Source: Diphasiastrum complanatum
Taxonomy: Eukaryota; Streptophyta; Lycopodiopsida; Lycopodiales; Lycopodiaceae
Length of the DNA: 64,000 nucleotides
Direction: 5' to 3'
Assembly (NCBI GenBank): GCA_029204225.1
Contig: CM055102.1
Coordinates: 22,594,160-22,658,159, forward strand
The notes below the pieces were generated by a model. It was not told the origin of the DNA, ran no database searches, and was given only the letters and a program-made list of their open reading frames with translations. The translations under genes were made by a program, and so were the position numbers. How positions within the stretch are numbered: position 1 is the stretch's first letter; the number at the start of each line of letters is the position of its first letter. Below are positions 1-10,026 of this stretch, piece by piece.

Positions 1-372
1 GCCAATGCACTGCGTGGATCTGTCATGCAGTGCTTAAAGAATCAAGAAAATCAATAGATGATATTGTAGCTATTGTGCACATTATTAATCTGTATGATTG
101 TATGATCTTGAATGTAAATTCGTTTGCTACTATTCGTGTGTTTGATTCACTTGCTCATTTAATTTCGCACTTTGATTTGATATTGTTGAATGCTATATTA
201 ATTTGTTAATGTAGATCAGCAGTGTCTGACTACTCTCTAAAGGATTGTAGGAGTGATATAACTGGCAGTGACCAGCGATCATATCTGAATTCATGACGAA
301 CTGATCTTGTTCGCGAATTCTTTCGCTTCGTGTTTTGCCTCACTTCGCTTTGCGATCACTTGGCTATAAGGG
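1..372. other. Unclassified AT-rich DNA
   Basis: No open frame with recognisable protein similarity and no repeat structure was seen here. The stretch runs directly into the TTTTG/TTCGC-rich duplication that follows. Confidence 0.4.
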
Positions 373-640
373 TAAATCAATTTCAGAGCTCACCTAAGTT
401 TTGTTTTGTTTTGTTTTGTCTTGTTTTGTTTCGTCTCGTTACAGAGCCTGATTGATCTTTTCACAAATGCTTATGCTTTGTTTCATTTTGTGTCATTTTG
501 TGATCTCTATGCTTTCAGCATGAATCAATATCAGAGCTCGTTTAAGCTTCGCTTCGCTTCGTTTCGTTTCGCTTTTGTCTTGGTTTTGTCTCATTTTGTT
601 TCGTTGTGTTTCAGAGCCTGATTGATCCAACATTGAATTA
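373..640 (+). repeat. Imperfect duplication with TTTTG/TTCGC pentamer tracts
   Basis: Two related segments lie in direct orientation, roughly 373-455 and 524-628. Each starts with AATCAAT.TCAGAGCTC, passes through a pyrimidine/G pentamer tract and ends with CAGAGCCTGATTGATC. The first tract is mostly TTTTG units (about 400-432), the second TTCGC/TTTCG units (about 545-575). The boxes at the two ends are much better conserved than the tracts, so the tracts appear to have changed by slippage after the duplication. The open frames of about 70-107 codons across it are by-products of the simple sequence. Confidence 0.6.
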
Positions 641-928
641 TTCTCGAACAAAAATAATTCGAGAATCGCAAATAGTTTCGCGAATCGTTCGCAGGCTTCT
701 ATACAGATATGGGACAATACCTTGGAGCTGCAACAGTCATTTGAAGGTTGGTTCCAACTGAATTTTGAATAAATAAAATTTGATGAGATTTTTGCCTCTT
801 TTCTCTCCAAATACAAGGTTTACATATCTTTCATCACCATCGCTTCTTCCATCCCTCCTCCCATTTCCATCCCATTTGCACAAATAAACCCAGAGGACTC
901 ACAAGTCTCAACTAACACCCTCCTCTGG

Positions 929-1800
929 ATGAAACTTTTTGATAATTCTTCTCCGACATGTGCCTCCATTCTTGACACCACCCTTGAGTTTCCTTCCATC
1001 CCCCCTGTTCACTCATTTGAGCAACCCATCCTCACGCATATCGCCACCACTTCCACCCCGGTCACACCTCTCTCCACTTCATACCAACAAGGTGCCGAGG
1101 GTGATAAACCATTGTCTGATGACACATTTGCTCAACAAACACACACCAGATCTCCTCACGTGCTCACCACAACAGCCAGCACATGCACCAAAACACACAC
1201 TAACGGTCCCCATGGATTTATTTTCGATGTACCAAATTTTGGTGACCAAAGCAATAATGGATGTCCGGATAGTAAAACTGGCAACAGATAATACGACGCT
1301 ATGAGTCGAACTCACCAAACTCCAGCAAGACATGCAGCTGGCCAGTCAACATGAGCAGGCACAAAAGGACGAGGTCCTTAAGTTGAAAAAGCATGAAGAT
1401 AGCCTTCGGGCCTACATCACGGGCCTCTCAAAGGCAGCACAGATGCCTCATCAAAGTCCAAGAGCTCAACAAGAAGTTGCGCAAAGGCTAGCCCCCCTTT
1501 AGGTGCAACTATAGATTTATAAAACGAAAAACACATGTCTGGGAGTGGAGGTGCAAGGGTTCCAAAATGAGAAGGCCTCCTGGTTAGCCCAAATAGGCCG
1601 CTCATGCAAGCAGAGATGAGTCTTTACAAGCAACATGTGTTGGTATACGTGCAAATCCTGAACAACTATCAGGCCGAATTCAACAAGTATCATGTGAGTG
1701 CCAACTAAGAGCTCAACGAAACAAAAGTCGACCTCAAGGCATGCCAGAATCTCATGGTATAGAAACCTCAACCCAGTGGTGATTCCACCGCCACTGATTT
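929..1800 (+). pseudogene. Decayed ORF with coiled-coil segments, family unknown
   Basis: An open frame from 929 to 1291 encodes a Thr/Ser/Pro-rich 120-residue stretch without a recognised domain. Just downstream a different frame (about 1305-1500) reads as a Gln/Lys/Glu-rich segment with heptad-like spacing, including LTKLQQDMQLASQHEQ and KDEVLKLKKHEDSLRAY. It is followed by stops and a further helical stretch near 1610-1770 with QILNNYQAEFNKYH. Together they look like one protein broken by frameshifts and stops, with a disordered N-terminus and a coiled-coil C-terminus. A retrotransposon gag-like protein is one possibility and a host coiled-coil protein another; no catalytic or zinc-binding motif was seen. 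The family is not recognised. Confidence 0.3.
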
Positions 1801-2867
1801 TTGATGATGTGTAGGCTAGCCAAAGCGGACTGATAAGTCAATGATGTGAGTCACATCCCGGTCACAACCAAATACATTAAATCTAATCAACTGTACACTA
1901 ATTACAATATCACATTTAGAGCTTACATAAAATGTATATCAAATTAACTCTGATTTCTAACTAAGGCAACAAGCAAGCCTTTATCCCAACATTGACACCT
2001 CAACCAGAATGGTGCAAGAAGCTATTTGAAAGAGAACCTACGGCCATCAAGGCATATTTCACGAGTCCACGCTAACTACGAGTCAATGCCCACTACATCC
2101 CATACCCACGCAGATCAAAATGGGCGAAGTGCAGCACCTCAATGGACAATATTACCATCAAAACCCTGAATTGGCCAAAGATCCATTCTAAATATGGGTG
2201 GAAGACGGACGTAGACACCAAGTGGGCTCTAGTCAATTTTTCTAAAGAATTTGTAAATTGTCCAGACCCACAGTCCATGCAGCCGCAAGATAACTCAAGA
2301 CAGAGTATTTGATGGGCGTCGCCACCAAATGGGACAACTTTCTCCCAATAATAATTTTGGCAATAAAATTGACTTTGGGCCATGTAATTAAAATAATATT
2401 AGAAGGCCAAAGCTAAGCTTAAGTTAAGCTATTAAGTTTTTTGGAATTAGTCAAAAGTCAAATGGTGGTAGATGGGGTGTGTTTCTTCGTACACCATAGA
2501 TTCATTTGTGTTTCTTGTGGATGATGTGGATTACAATCCCATCTTTTGCAAGTACCCAATAGGAAGCAAGGAGGGGCCACCCCAAAGATAAAAAGACACC
2601 ATTTGCAATCCATTTCTATGCTTAATAGAGAGGAGGAGACTCTACTATTTTGAGAGCTCAAGCATCCTCATTTGCTAATCAATCTTGCTTATGTTCTTCT
2701 TGTGATTTGCTTATTGTTTTGAGTTTCCATTGTATTTGCTTTATGCTAGTTAAAGTTTCTCCATAAGCATGACATTGAGCATTTGAACTAATCTCCATCT
2801 CTACCCTCTTCTCTCCCCCTATCTCTCTCTCCTTCTCTATTCACCCTCTATCAAGACATATGCATGT
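1801..2867. other. Unclassified DNA without a recognisable gene
   Basis: Short open frames occur on the minus strand (96 and 67 codons) but show no domain, motif or coherent composition. The part near 2700-2860 is pyrimidine-rich (CTCTCTCC runs). Nothing further could be assigned. Confidence 0.4.
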
Positions 2868-2927
2868 GGTTAGAGTTAGTGGAAGTAGTGTTAAGTGGAT
2901 TAGAGTTAGTGGAAGTAGTGTTAAAGT
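2868..2927 (+). repeat. Two-copy ~30-bp tandem repeat
   Basis: The sequence around GTTAGAGTTAGTGGAAG with AGTGTTAA occurs twice in direct succession, with a period of about 30 bp. It lies next to the low-coordinate end of the copia element, where a second LTR would have been expected. Confidence 0.6.
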
Positions 2928-3011
2928 GTTTTTGCTTTTTTAGAATATTTTTAGGTGGTTTTTGAGATAGATTTAGCTTGTTTTGTGTGATTTTTTGTGC
3001 TTGGATTGTTC

Positions 3012-4092
3012 TCAGCTAGTGGAGGAGGTGTGAGAGGGTAGTGGAGATCCAAAACAGCCTCTAAGGGCTTGGCATTCATTCACAAAACTGAAAAAAACTA
3101 TACTCACCTCACTATATCCAACAAAAATACCTCTTCTTGAAGACGGATCCTCCTTGGTCCTATCATCAAGAGTAATGTTGACATAGCATGTGCATCCAAA
3201 GGTTCTTAGAAATTTGACACTCGACCTCCTCTTGAATAGCATCTCAAAAGGTGTCCTTCCATCCAAAATAGCACTCGGCCACCTATTGCACAAGAAATTG
3301 GCACACAACAAAGCTTGATCCCAAAATGGTTTGTCAAGATTAGCACTTAACCTCATAGCTTTAGCACTTTCACATAAAGTCCTATTATTCCTTTCAGCCA
3401 CTCCATTTTGTTGTGGGGTCCTTGATGTTGTATACTCCCTCTTGATCCCATGCTCATCACAAAAGGCCTTGAACTTGTTAGATATGTACTCACCACCATT
3501 GTCACCTCTCAAGCACCTGATCTTTGTGAAAAATTGGTTCTCCCTTGCATTCTTGAACTTGACAAAGACATCATACACTTCATCCTTGCTCTTTAGTAGA
3601 TAGATCCAACAAAATCTACTAAAATCATCAATGAATGCTACATACATCTTAGCTCCACTATTGCTAATTGTAGTAAATCCATGAATATCCGAATGTACAA
3701 GTTGAAAAGGCTTTGTAGATCTAGAAATAGATCTAGTATAAGGTAGTCTATGTGACTTAGACAAAGCACAAGACTCACAAACATGCTTGACATCACTTAA
3801 GAAACTTGGAAGACCAATCACAACCTTCTTCCTTGCCATTACCTCCCATCCTTTTGTGCCAAACCTCTTGAATAGAAATTTGCTCCCTTGCAACACATCC
3901 AACTTGGTTAGCAATAACACAAGCATCTAGTTTGAGCAACTTCCCTTGCCTTTTACCTTTTCCAATCAAGACATCCTTCCTTTTGATCAAACAAGCATCT
4001 CCATTAAACTCCACCTTGAGGCCCTTACTTAGCATTTGACTCACACTAAGCAAATTCTTAATTATAGATGGATTAAACAAGACATCCTCCAA
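3012..4092 (-). pseudogene. Copia GAG-pre-integrase and integrase
   Basis: Two overlapping minus-strand frames (4092-3793 and 3926-3012) together carry the end of the protease region (NLLSVSQMLSKGL), the pre-integrase zinc-binding part (WHKR.G... CESCALSKSH) and the integrase core. All three acidic catalytic positions can be seen: D in LVHSDIHG, D in CLRGDNGGEY and E in NGVAERNNRTL. PFEMLFKR and GCTCYVN follow, then GIFVGYS, after which the similarity ends. A frameshift inside the pre-integrase region splits the reading. In an intact element this enzyme inserts the cDNA into the genome. Confidence 0.85.
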
Positions 4093-5045
4093 ATGAACAT
4101 TCCTATTTGTAGAGAGAGAAATAGGAATTGTGCCAATCCCTTTGATTGCACACTCACCACATTGGTTGTGTAGATCACCCTCTTGTCATCTCCATATGCC
4201 AACAAAGAAGTGAAGTACTCTTTGTGAAAGGTCATGTGTGAACTTGCTCCACTATCAATCCACCAAGGATCTAGATCTCCATCATTAGCAAGCATACATG
4301 AAGACATCACAAAAGCATCATCCTTGAGCTTCGATCTATCCTTCTTTTTGCCACTTGAAGAAGCATCCACTTGATCTTGCCCTTTAGACCACTTACTTTT
4401 GGTTTTGCCCTTGAATTTGCCCTTTGTGAACATAGCATCCTCTTGAAGTGTCGATGTAGATCCACCTCTTGCTTGAAGCCTATATTCCTCATTGATCAAG
4501 ATCTCTTGAAGATCCATCAAACTTGGCAAAGTCTTTTGAATAGCAATACTTTGAACAATGTTAGCATGAGCATCCAACAAGCCATTAAGAATCACTGGAA
4601 TAAGCTCTCCTTCCTTAATGCTTTCATCTATGCAAGCTAACTCATCATTCAATGCTTTCATTCTCAAAACAAAAGTACTTGGACTTTCTTCATTTTTTTT
4701 CAAACAAGAAAAGATTTGCCTTCTCAGAGTCAACACTCTAGAAGTAGACTTGGATTCGTAAAGCTTCTTCAATGAATTCCAAGCTTCCAAAGATGATGTG
4801 CACTTACCAACTTCCTTGAGAAGTTCATTGGTAACATTCATCTTTATCATGTGTAGAGCCTTCTTGGCCCTCTTGTCATACCTCAATTGATCTTGTTGTG
4901 TTGCTGGTCTCTCCTCCAAACCCACAACAATATCCAAAACATCATTCATCTCAAGAAGTGACTCCATCCTCACTTTCCACAATGAATAGCTACTTGAGGT
5001 AAGCCTATCATTGGCTTCCAACATGACTCCAATTGAGGTTGCCAT
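4062..5045 (-). pseudogene. Copia gag and N-terminal protease
   Basis: The 327-codon frame starts with an ATG at 5045. The first ~110 residues carry the copia gag signature (SYSLWKVRMESLLEMNDV, followed by a UBN2-like helical region with AWNSLKKLYESKS and LRRQIFSCL). Around residues 200-240 it is very Lys/Ser-rich (KGKFKGKTKSKWSKGQ), and near residue 265 comes the aspartic protease motif WWIDSGASSHMT. The usual CX2CX4HX4C zinc knuckle between gag and protease is absent. After about residue 300 the frame drifts out of the family pattern because of a frameshift, and the rest continues in the 3793-4092 frame. It would have produced the particle protein and protease of the element. Confidence 0.8.
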
Positions 5046-5633
5046 GTAGCAATGACCTGATCTTCTCTTTCAACCTGCTTCAATGCACAAAGCACTCCTT
5101 TGAACAACAACAAATACTCTCAAAAGAAATCACCAAGATTTGAATCTATCTCACAAATTCTCTTCTAGCACTTATCCAAGCAAATCAACACATAGAATCA
5201 TGGAACCTTGATCAACCTATGATCTATCCTCAATCTAATGACTTTTGCCACTTCCTAAGATTGAAACACACTCAAATGAAATCCAGAAACTTCACTATCT
5301 AGAGATCCAATCAAAATTAGGGTTTTGACAAAATCATAAAAAATTGACTATTCCAAATCTACATGCAAATGCTGAAAATTCGATATGCAATCTATAAGCC
5401 ACCACTTAGGCTGAACCAATGATCCAAAAATCGGCCAAATCCAGTATGTGAATTCAAAAATTGGAATTGAACAAATATATTGACCTATTTAGTGTTTTGA
5501 TCTACAAAAGATCCAATCTACAAAAGCAAAAAATCCGATTTTGGTGTAGAATCTTCTCTAGCATGCTCTAGACTTGATATCTTCACCAAATCATTGATAG
5601 ATCTGATTTCCTCCTTCATAACCTGAAACACAA

Positions 5634-5645
5634 GCTTTGATACCA
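5634..5645 (-). promoter_or_regulatory. Primer binding site (initiator tRNA-Met type)
   Basis: The minus strand reads TGGTATCAAAGC directly after the LTR end. This is the standard plant copia primer site complementary to the 3' end of initiator tRNA-Met, with A for G at one position of the usual TGGTATCAGAGC. Confidence 0.85.
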
Positions 5646-6294
5646 TGTGAGAGATTTTAGATCCTTAAGATCCAATCTACTTGAATGATCTTTGGTTAGA
5701 AAGAGAAATACACTACCAATCTCACCAATGTAGAAAAATCAGCATCTACACACAATTTGAGATGCAAACACTAATAGAACTTGATCAAACTTGAATGAAA
5801 TGATTATGTACTATTTCTGTCCGTACAAAACCAGCAAGCTACTGTATTTCACATGTGTGGATCCAAAAAAAACAAATATAGATCATTCTACACATAGAAT
5901 TGCAAGCAATCACCAAGATAGTGCACCAATGGATAATAGAACCCAAGAGAACCATGTATAAGCATGAAATGAGATAGAGAAGAGATAAGATCACTCTCTC
6001 CACGAGTTACATCCTTTTATAGCAGGTCCAGACCCTATTTGGCCACTTGGCTTTCCCACCAAAATGCTAACCCTACTAATTTTGGGTCTAGATTCAATGT
6101 ACCCGACTATTCAAATTGAATCTACTCAAACTCTCATTCTAACTTTCCCACACTTTCAAAAAGTGTTTATTCAAATGAAATTTAGACTAATGAACTTTGA
6201 AAAGTCAACCTCTAAGTCTAAAACAAGTTTTGGCCTCAATATGCCAAATATGGAAATATTGCAAAATGTGATGAAACTAGTTGAATCTTTCACA
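5646..6294 (-). repeat. Single LTR of the copia element
   Basis: On the minus strand this segment starts TGTGAAAGATTC and ends AATCTCTCACA, so it has the short inverted ends TGTGA.AGAT/ATCT.TCACA typical of an LTR, and it abuts the primer binding site without a gap. Its length is 649 bp. No second copy was found at the low-coordinate end of the element, so neither LTR age nor target duplication can be assessed. Confidence 0.75.
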
Positions 6295-8723
6295 GTAATT
6301 AGGTTTCAAGGAGGTAGCTCTTATAGTATTGTTGTTGTTTGATCCTACTATAAATTATTAAGGAGCTAGAGATTAAATATCATAATAGAGATGGTTGAGT
6401 TGTCAACCAAGGTTCTTAAGCCGTGGAAGTTCCATTAGAAAAGGTATATTTCTATCTTCATCTTACCTTCTATTTGGTGAAAAATAATTAGCACAAATGT
6501 TTGTTGGATAATATGGTTCTTGCTAATGAGATGGAAAAAGTTCATGAGACTGCCATGTTAAAACAGACACATGTTGGTAAACACATTTTACAATTTTTTG
6601 AATATGCTTAAGAGCATTTATTTCCATGAAGTCAAGCATTGCTTCAATTACATTGAACATGTAGTTTTCCTTGTTAGAGGTGAATATCTTAAGACTAAAA
6701 GCTTCTAGCAATTTGAACCAATTTGAGGTCAATATCACAAGATCAAAAAACTTCTCTCAACTTGAACCAATTTGAAAAATGAGTGGATAAAGCAAGGCAT
6801 TTCATTCTTGATTACAAGTTATTTCAGAGATGTTTATGTGCCACATTCAAAACATTCAAAAGAACTATATACCTTACCTTATAATAGACAACAAGACAAC
6901 ACAACAACATATGAAGTTGTAGATTGTTGACTATAACATTTACCTAAGAAAGGCACCCTTATCAAGTTCTTACAAGCTGTCAAAAACTATAAAGTATGAT
7001 AAAGGGAAAGAAAACAAGTCATTGAAAGCTCCCAAGAAAAAAATCATGAGAAGACATTGCCACATACTTGAATACAAAATTGTCCAGCATTACGCTTGGA
7101 CTTCATATGATTTAATATGAGCATTGACAAGTCTATCAAATATGCACAATTTCATACTCAAGCCATGAGTTACCATGTCATTACATAACATATCATTTTT
7201 GTACATGATGATCCAAGGATCATAGTTTATGTTTGAGGCTATGAGACTACAAGCATTTGTTGAAAAGTGTTTCAAATAGTTAAAAATTATATTGAGGTTT
7301 TTGTCTTCTATAAAAATAAATGATAAAATGAAATTTGAATCTTTTAAAATTTAGCTTTTGAACAATAAGCTTGTGGGGGTTGTGTGAATCTATGCTAGAC
7401 TTTTTTCTTCAAACTAAATGCATTCTTCAAGATGCAAAGTCATGTATGTATGTTACCAATCCCAAAAGAGCAACACTTATGGTGATAGTTGTAAATGATT
7501 AATTTCATTAGGCTATATGGAGAAATTCAATGAGAAGCTAGTGGAGGCATTACGTTGCAAGTAAACGATCTTGAAAAGCTTGTGAAGCTTCATTGGACAT
7601 GCTCTAGCGATTGTATAGAACAACTTGTAATTGTCCTTGTAGATGTGTGATATTAAAAAATGAGCTCATGAATGTGCTTGCGTGTGTGTGTGTGAATCTA
7701 ACAGTGCCAAACAAAACAGAATAGTTTGCTACTAATCATTACTATATAAAATAAGTCAGTAATAATTTGTAATGGGTAAAATCCTGACCAATCATAAAAC
7801 CTTCAAGTTGAGGAGAAAATGCTCACCTGCATTCATCCACAACAATAACCATGTGAGAACATGGACATACTTGTGGGAACAATAGGTATCTATGCATAAT
7901 CTCTATTGTTATCCATGTGGCAACTAGAAGCATTACAGAAAGTCACAGATTCTTTTGTCCAGGTAAAACGTGACAAGGTTTACTTTGATACTATACTACC
8001 ATACTTAAAAAATGGGCTCCATCATGCAAACATTTTCCATGGGTTTTGAATAAGTAAGGCCATGTAGCCTAGAATGAAAGGATATGGTAACTTGCTATAG
8101 GCATAGATATGTTTTTCAGCACGAATAAATAGTGACTATAAAATTTTGCAAAAGGAGTGACAATGAGATTTGTGAGCCCTCCATTTATTATCAATGACAC
8201 TAGAGGAAGAAACACTACAAAGAATTTTCTTTACTAGGAACTTACAAATAAGCTAGCTTGTCATTGTCTTGAAACATGTTATGGTCGTCTACAACTCTCA
8301 CGCAACACATTTCTCATCTCCTTGTGGCATCCATTCGGACTCTACCAAACAAAACACATTCTAAGACTTATGAAGTGCCCATAAAAAACCCATAGTAGAT
8401 GAAGAATTAGAATAATGTCATAGCTCATAAAAAGTAAAAGAAGTCAGTGATAGAAGAGATTTAGCTTGTAGAGATAGGGTGTAGGGTGTAACCTTGGCAC
8501 CCCTTACAATCGAAAAGGTACTTTTGCTTGAACTTTCCACGAGGTACAAAGTCCGTATACTTAATATGTTATATGGCATGCACATGGTCTCAAAGGTTGT
8601 AGATTAAAATTACAAGCAATTCAATCCAAGAAACAAATTAGTAACCTATGTATTGATAACATCTACATATATTAAAATTTTAGTGTCAAAGACAACGCTC
8701 ACGCTGCCTTTTCAAAAAAATTT
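6295..8723. other. Intergenic DNA without a recognisable feature
   Basis: AT-rich DNA with only short, unrelated open frames on both strands (60-92 codons) and a short (GT) run near 7681. No element termini, coding similarity or RNA gene could be recognised. Confidence 0.45.
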
Positions 8724-8744
8724 CCCTCCCCCTCCCCCTCCCCC
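8724..8744 (-). other. G-quadruplex-forming motif
   Basis: The plus strand carries C-runs of 3, 5, 5 and 4-5 separated by single T residues, so the minus strand has four G-runs with one-base A loops. This is an ideal pattern for a very stable G-quadruplex, with an i-motif on the other strand. It lies in otherwise AT-rich DNA with no gene within about 2.9 kb. Confidence 0.7.
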
Positions 8745-9912
8745 TCTTCTCACGTAGCAATCCTATGCTAGTTATTGTTCAACTCTTAATGTTTGTATGT
8801 AAAATGATACTCTCCTCAATTTTATAGAAGACAGTGGATCCCTAAAGGGATGGGAAAAGATGCGACTAAGAGCAAATCAGTTCATCAAAACCATCAAGCA
8901 AGTTGCAAGTTGAAGTTGATGGGGAGCACGGGCCAAATTTGAAGCCATCTATTGTTGCCCAAATTTGTTATAAACAGCTTGAAATCATAACAATCATGTT
9001 CAAGGCCATAGGAAACGACAAAATTTGGGGAAGACATTGAGCTTGTGCTAGAATATGCCAATGCTATTTTTCCAGTCTCAAGTTTGTGATGGTGCAAATC
9101 TAAGTGTTGTAGGAAGATAGAGCCTCTAAAACTGGCAATGTTTGAGAACCCATGGCTTCAGCCTATTCAGACTTTATTGAAGCATATCCTCCTCATTGAA
9201 GGAATAGCTTCTTAGCATCAAAACATTTCATAGTCACTATTGCGTGTAGTGGAATGGTCTTTCCAGTGACCTTTATTGATGGTTAAGAATCATTTGAGAA
9301 GTTACTCCAAAAAATTTAATTACTCTTCCCTAAAGTGATCTTTAACGTGCTATAAAAATTTTCAGGCATCATTCTCTGAAGTTGAGTTATAAAATCATTC
9401 AAAATGTACATAGCCTGTACAAAATCTCGATGGACATGTAAACTTCTTAAAATGGACTTTTACTGTTACCAGGCAGGCAAATTTTGTGGAGACTTTTCCA
9501 CTGAATTTTCATTTTAGCTCAAAATTTTTGAGGGAATCTTTTTGCAAGTGGCATAAGAGGAAATTCTTCTCTTGGAATCAAAGTCTTTTTTGAAAATCAA
9601 ATTTTTTATGGGAACTTCAAGTGTGCTATTTGATGATTGTTTTCTTTCAAATAAATCCTCCTTGAGGCATAGGCCACTCAGGAACTATTATCCCTCGGGC
9701 CTCCATACGTTTCTGCAAGGTTTTGAATGCCATCAGCATCAACTGACGATTGGTGTACACAGAAAATAGCTCAACCTGACCACAGAGAGATGGGTGTTTC
9801 ATTCTTCAAATGATCAAACAAGTAATTAATCCATGAAGCTGGAAATGGAACTTTGGCCCTTTATGATTGACAGTTAAAGAAAAATGAAAAATTGAACTAA
9901 TATGTATTGCTT
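8745..9912. other. Intergenic DNA with a scrap of a fold-back repeat
   Basis: No gene was recognised. The segment 9253-9287 resembles the arms of the fold-back element at 20887-20997 (shared core TGACCTTTATTG.TGGT.AAG) and appears to be a single arm of the same repeat family. The 67-codon minus-strand frame at 8894-9097 has no recognisable domain. Confidence 0.4.
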
Positions 9913-10026
9913 CATTAGCTAGAAAAAAAACTCCAAGGGTTGTTCAATTGGTTAGCTTGGCAACCAAAGTCTCTTTGGTCCTAGGTTCAAGCCCCCCTTG
10001 GAAACCAAGATGCATTAGCTAGAAAA
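9913..10026 (+). mobile_element. tRNA-shaped retroposon (minimal SINE or retro-tRNA) with 14-bp target duplication
   Basis: A direct repeat CATTAGCTAGAAAA occurs at 9913-9926 and 10013-10026, bracketing an 86-bp insert. The insert has tRNA anatomy. A 7-bp acceptor pairing is formed by TCCAAGG (about 9932-9938) and CCTTGGA (about 9996-10002). An A-box-like TTCAATTGGTTAGCTTGG is followed by a hairpin CCAAA..TTTGG in the anticodon-arm position and a B-box GGTTCAAGCCC at about 9984-9994. AACCA comes directly after the acceptor stem, like a discriminator plus CCA. A genomic plant tRNA gene carries no CCA, so this, together with the target duplication, points to reverse transcription of a tRNA-like transcript. 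No body or long tail of a typical 150-250-bp SINE is present. Confidence 0.65.

Larger units (their letters stand above)
3012..6294 (-). mobile_element. Ty1/copia retrotransposon, one LTR kept, RT/RNase H missing
   Basis: Read on the minus strand, the order is LTR (6294 to 5646), primer binding site (5645 to 5634), an untranslated leader of about 590 nt, gag with protease start (5045 to 4062), then GAG-pre-integrase and integrase (4092 to 3012). This gag-protease-integrase order is that of Ty1/copia elements. The pol reading stops shortly after the integrase at a GIFVGYSEVS motif, where the linker to reverse transcriptase begins; no RT, RNase H, polypurine tract or second LTR follows. Frames shift near 4080 and near 3850. 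The copy is therefore a truncated, inactive derivative that could move only in trans, and probably not even then. Confidence 0.85.

Noticed and set aside
406-816. 71- and 107-codon frames rich in Phe/Ser or Arg/Lys/Gln
   Set aside because: They follow the TTTTG/TTCGC simple sequence on either strand and have no domain.
2383-6299. GTAAT as target duplication of the copia element at 3012-6294
   Set aside because: GTAAT follows the LTR at 6295 and occurs at 2386, but no LTR end lies at the second site, so the match is probably chance.
9927-10012. A functional tRNA gene
   Set aside because: The anticodon arm cannot form a normal 7-base loop, the T-stem pairing is poor, a CCA-like end is encoded and target duplications flank it, so it reads as a retroposed tRNA-like sequence.
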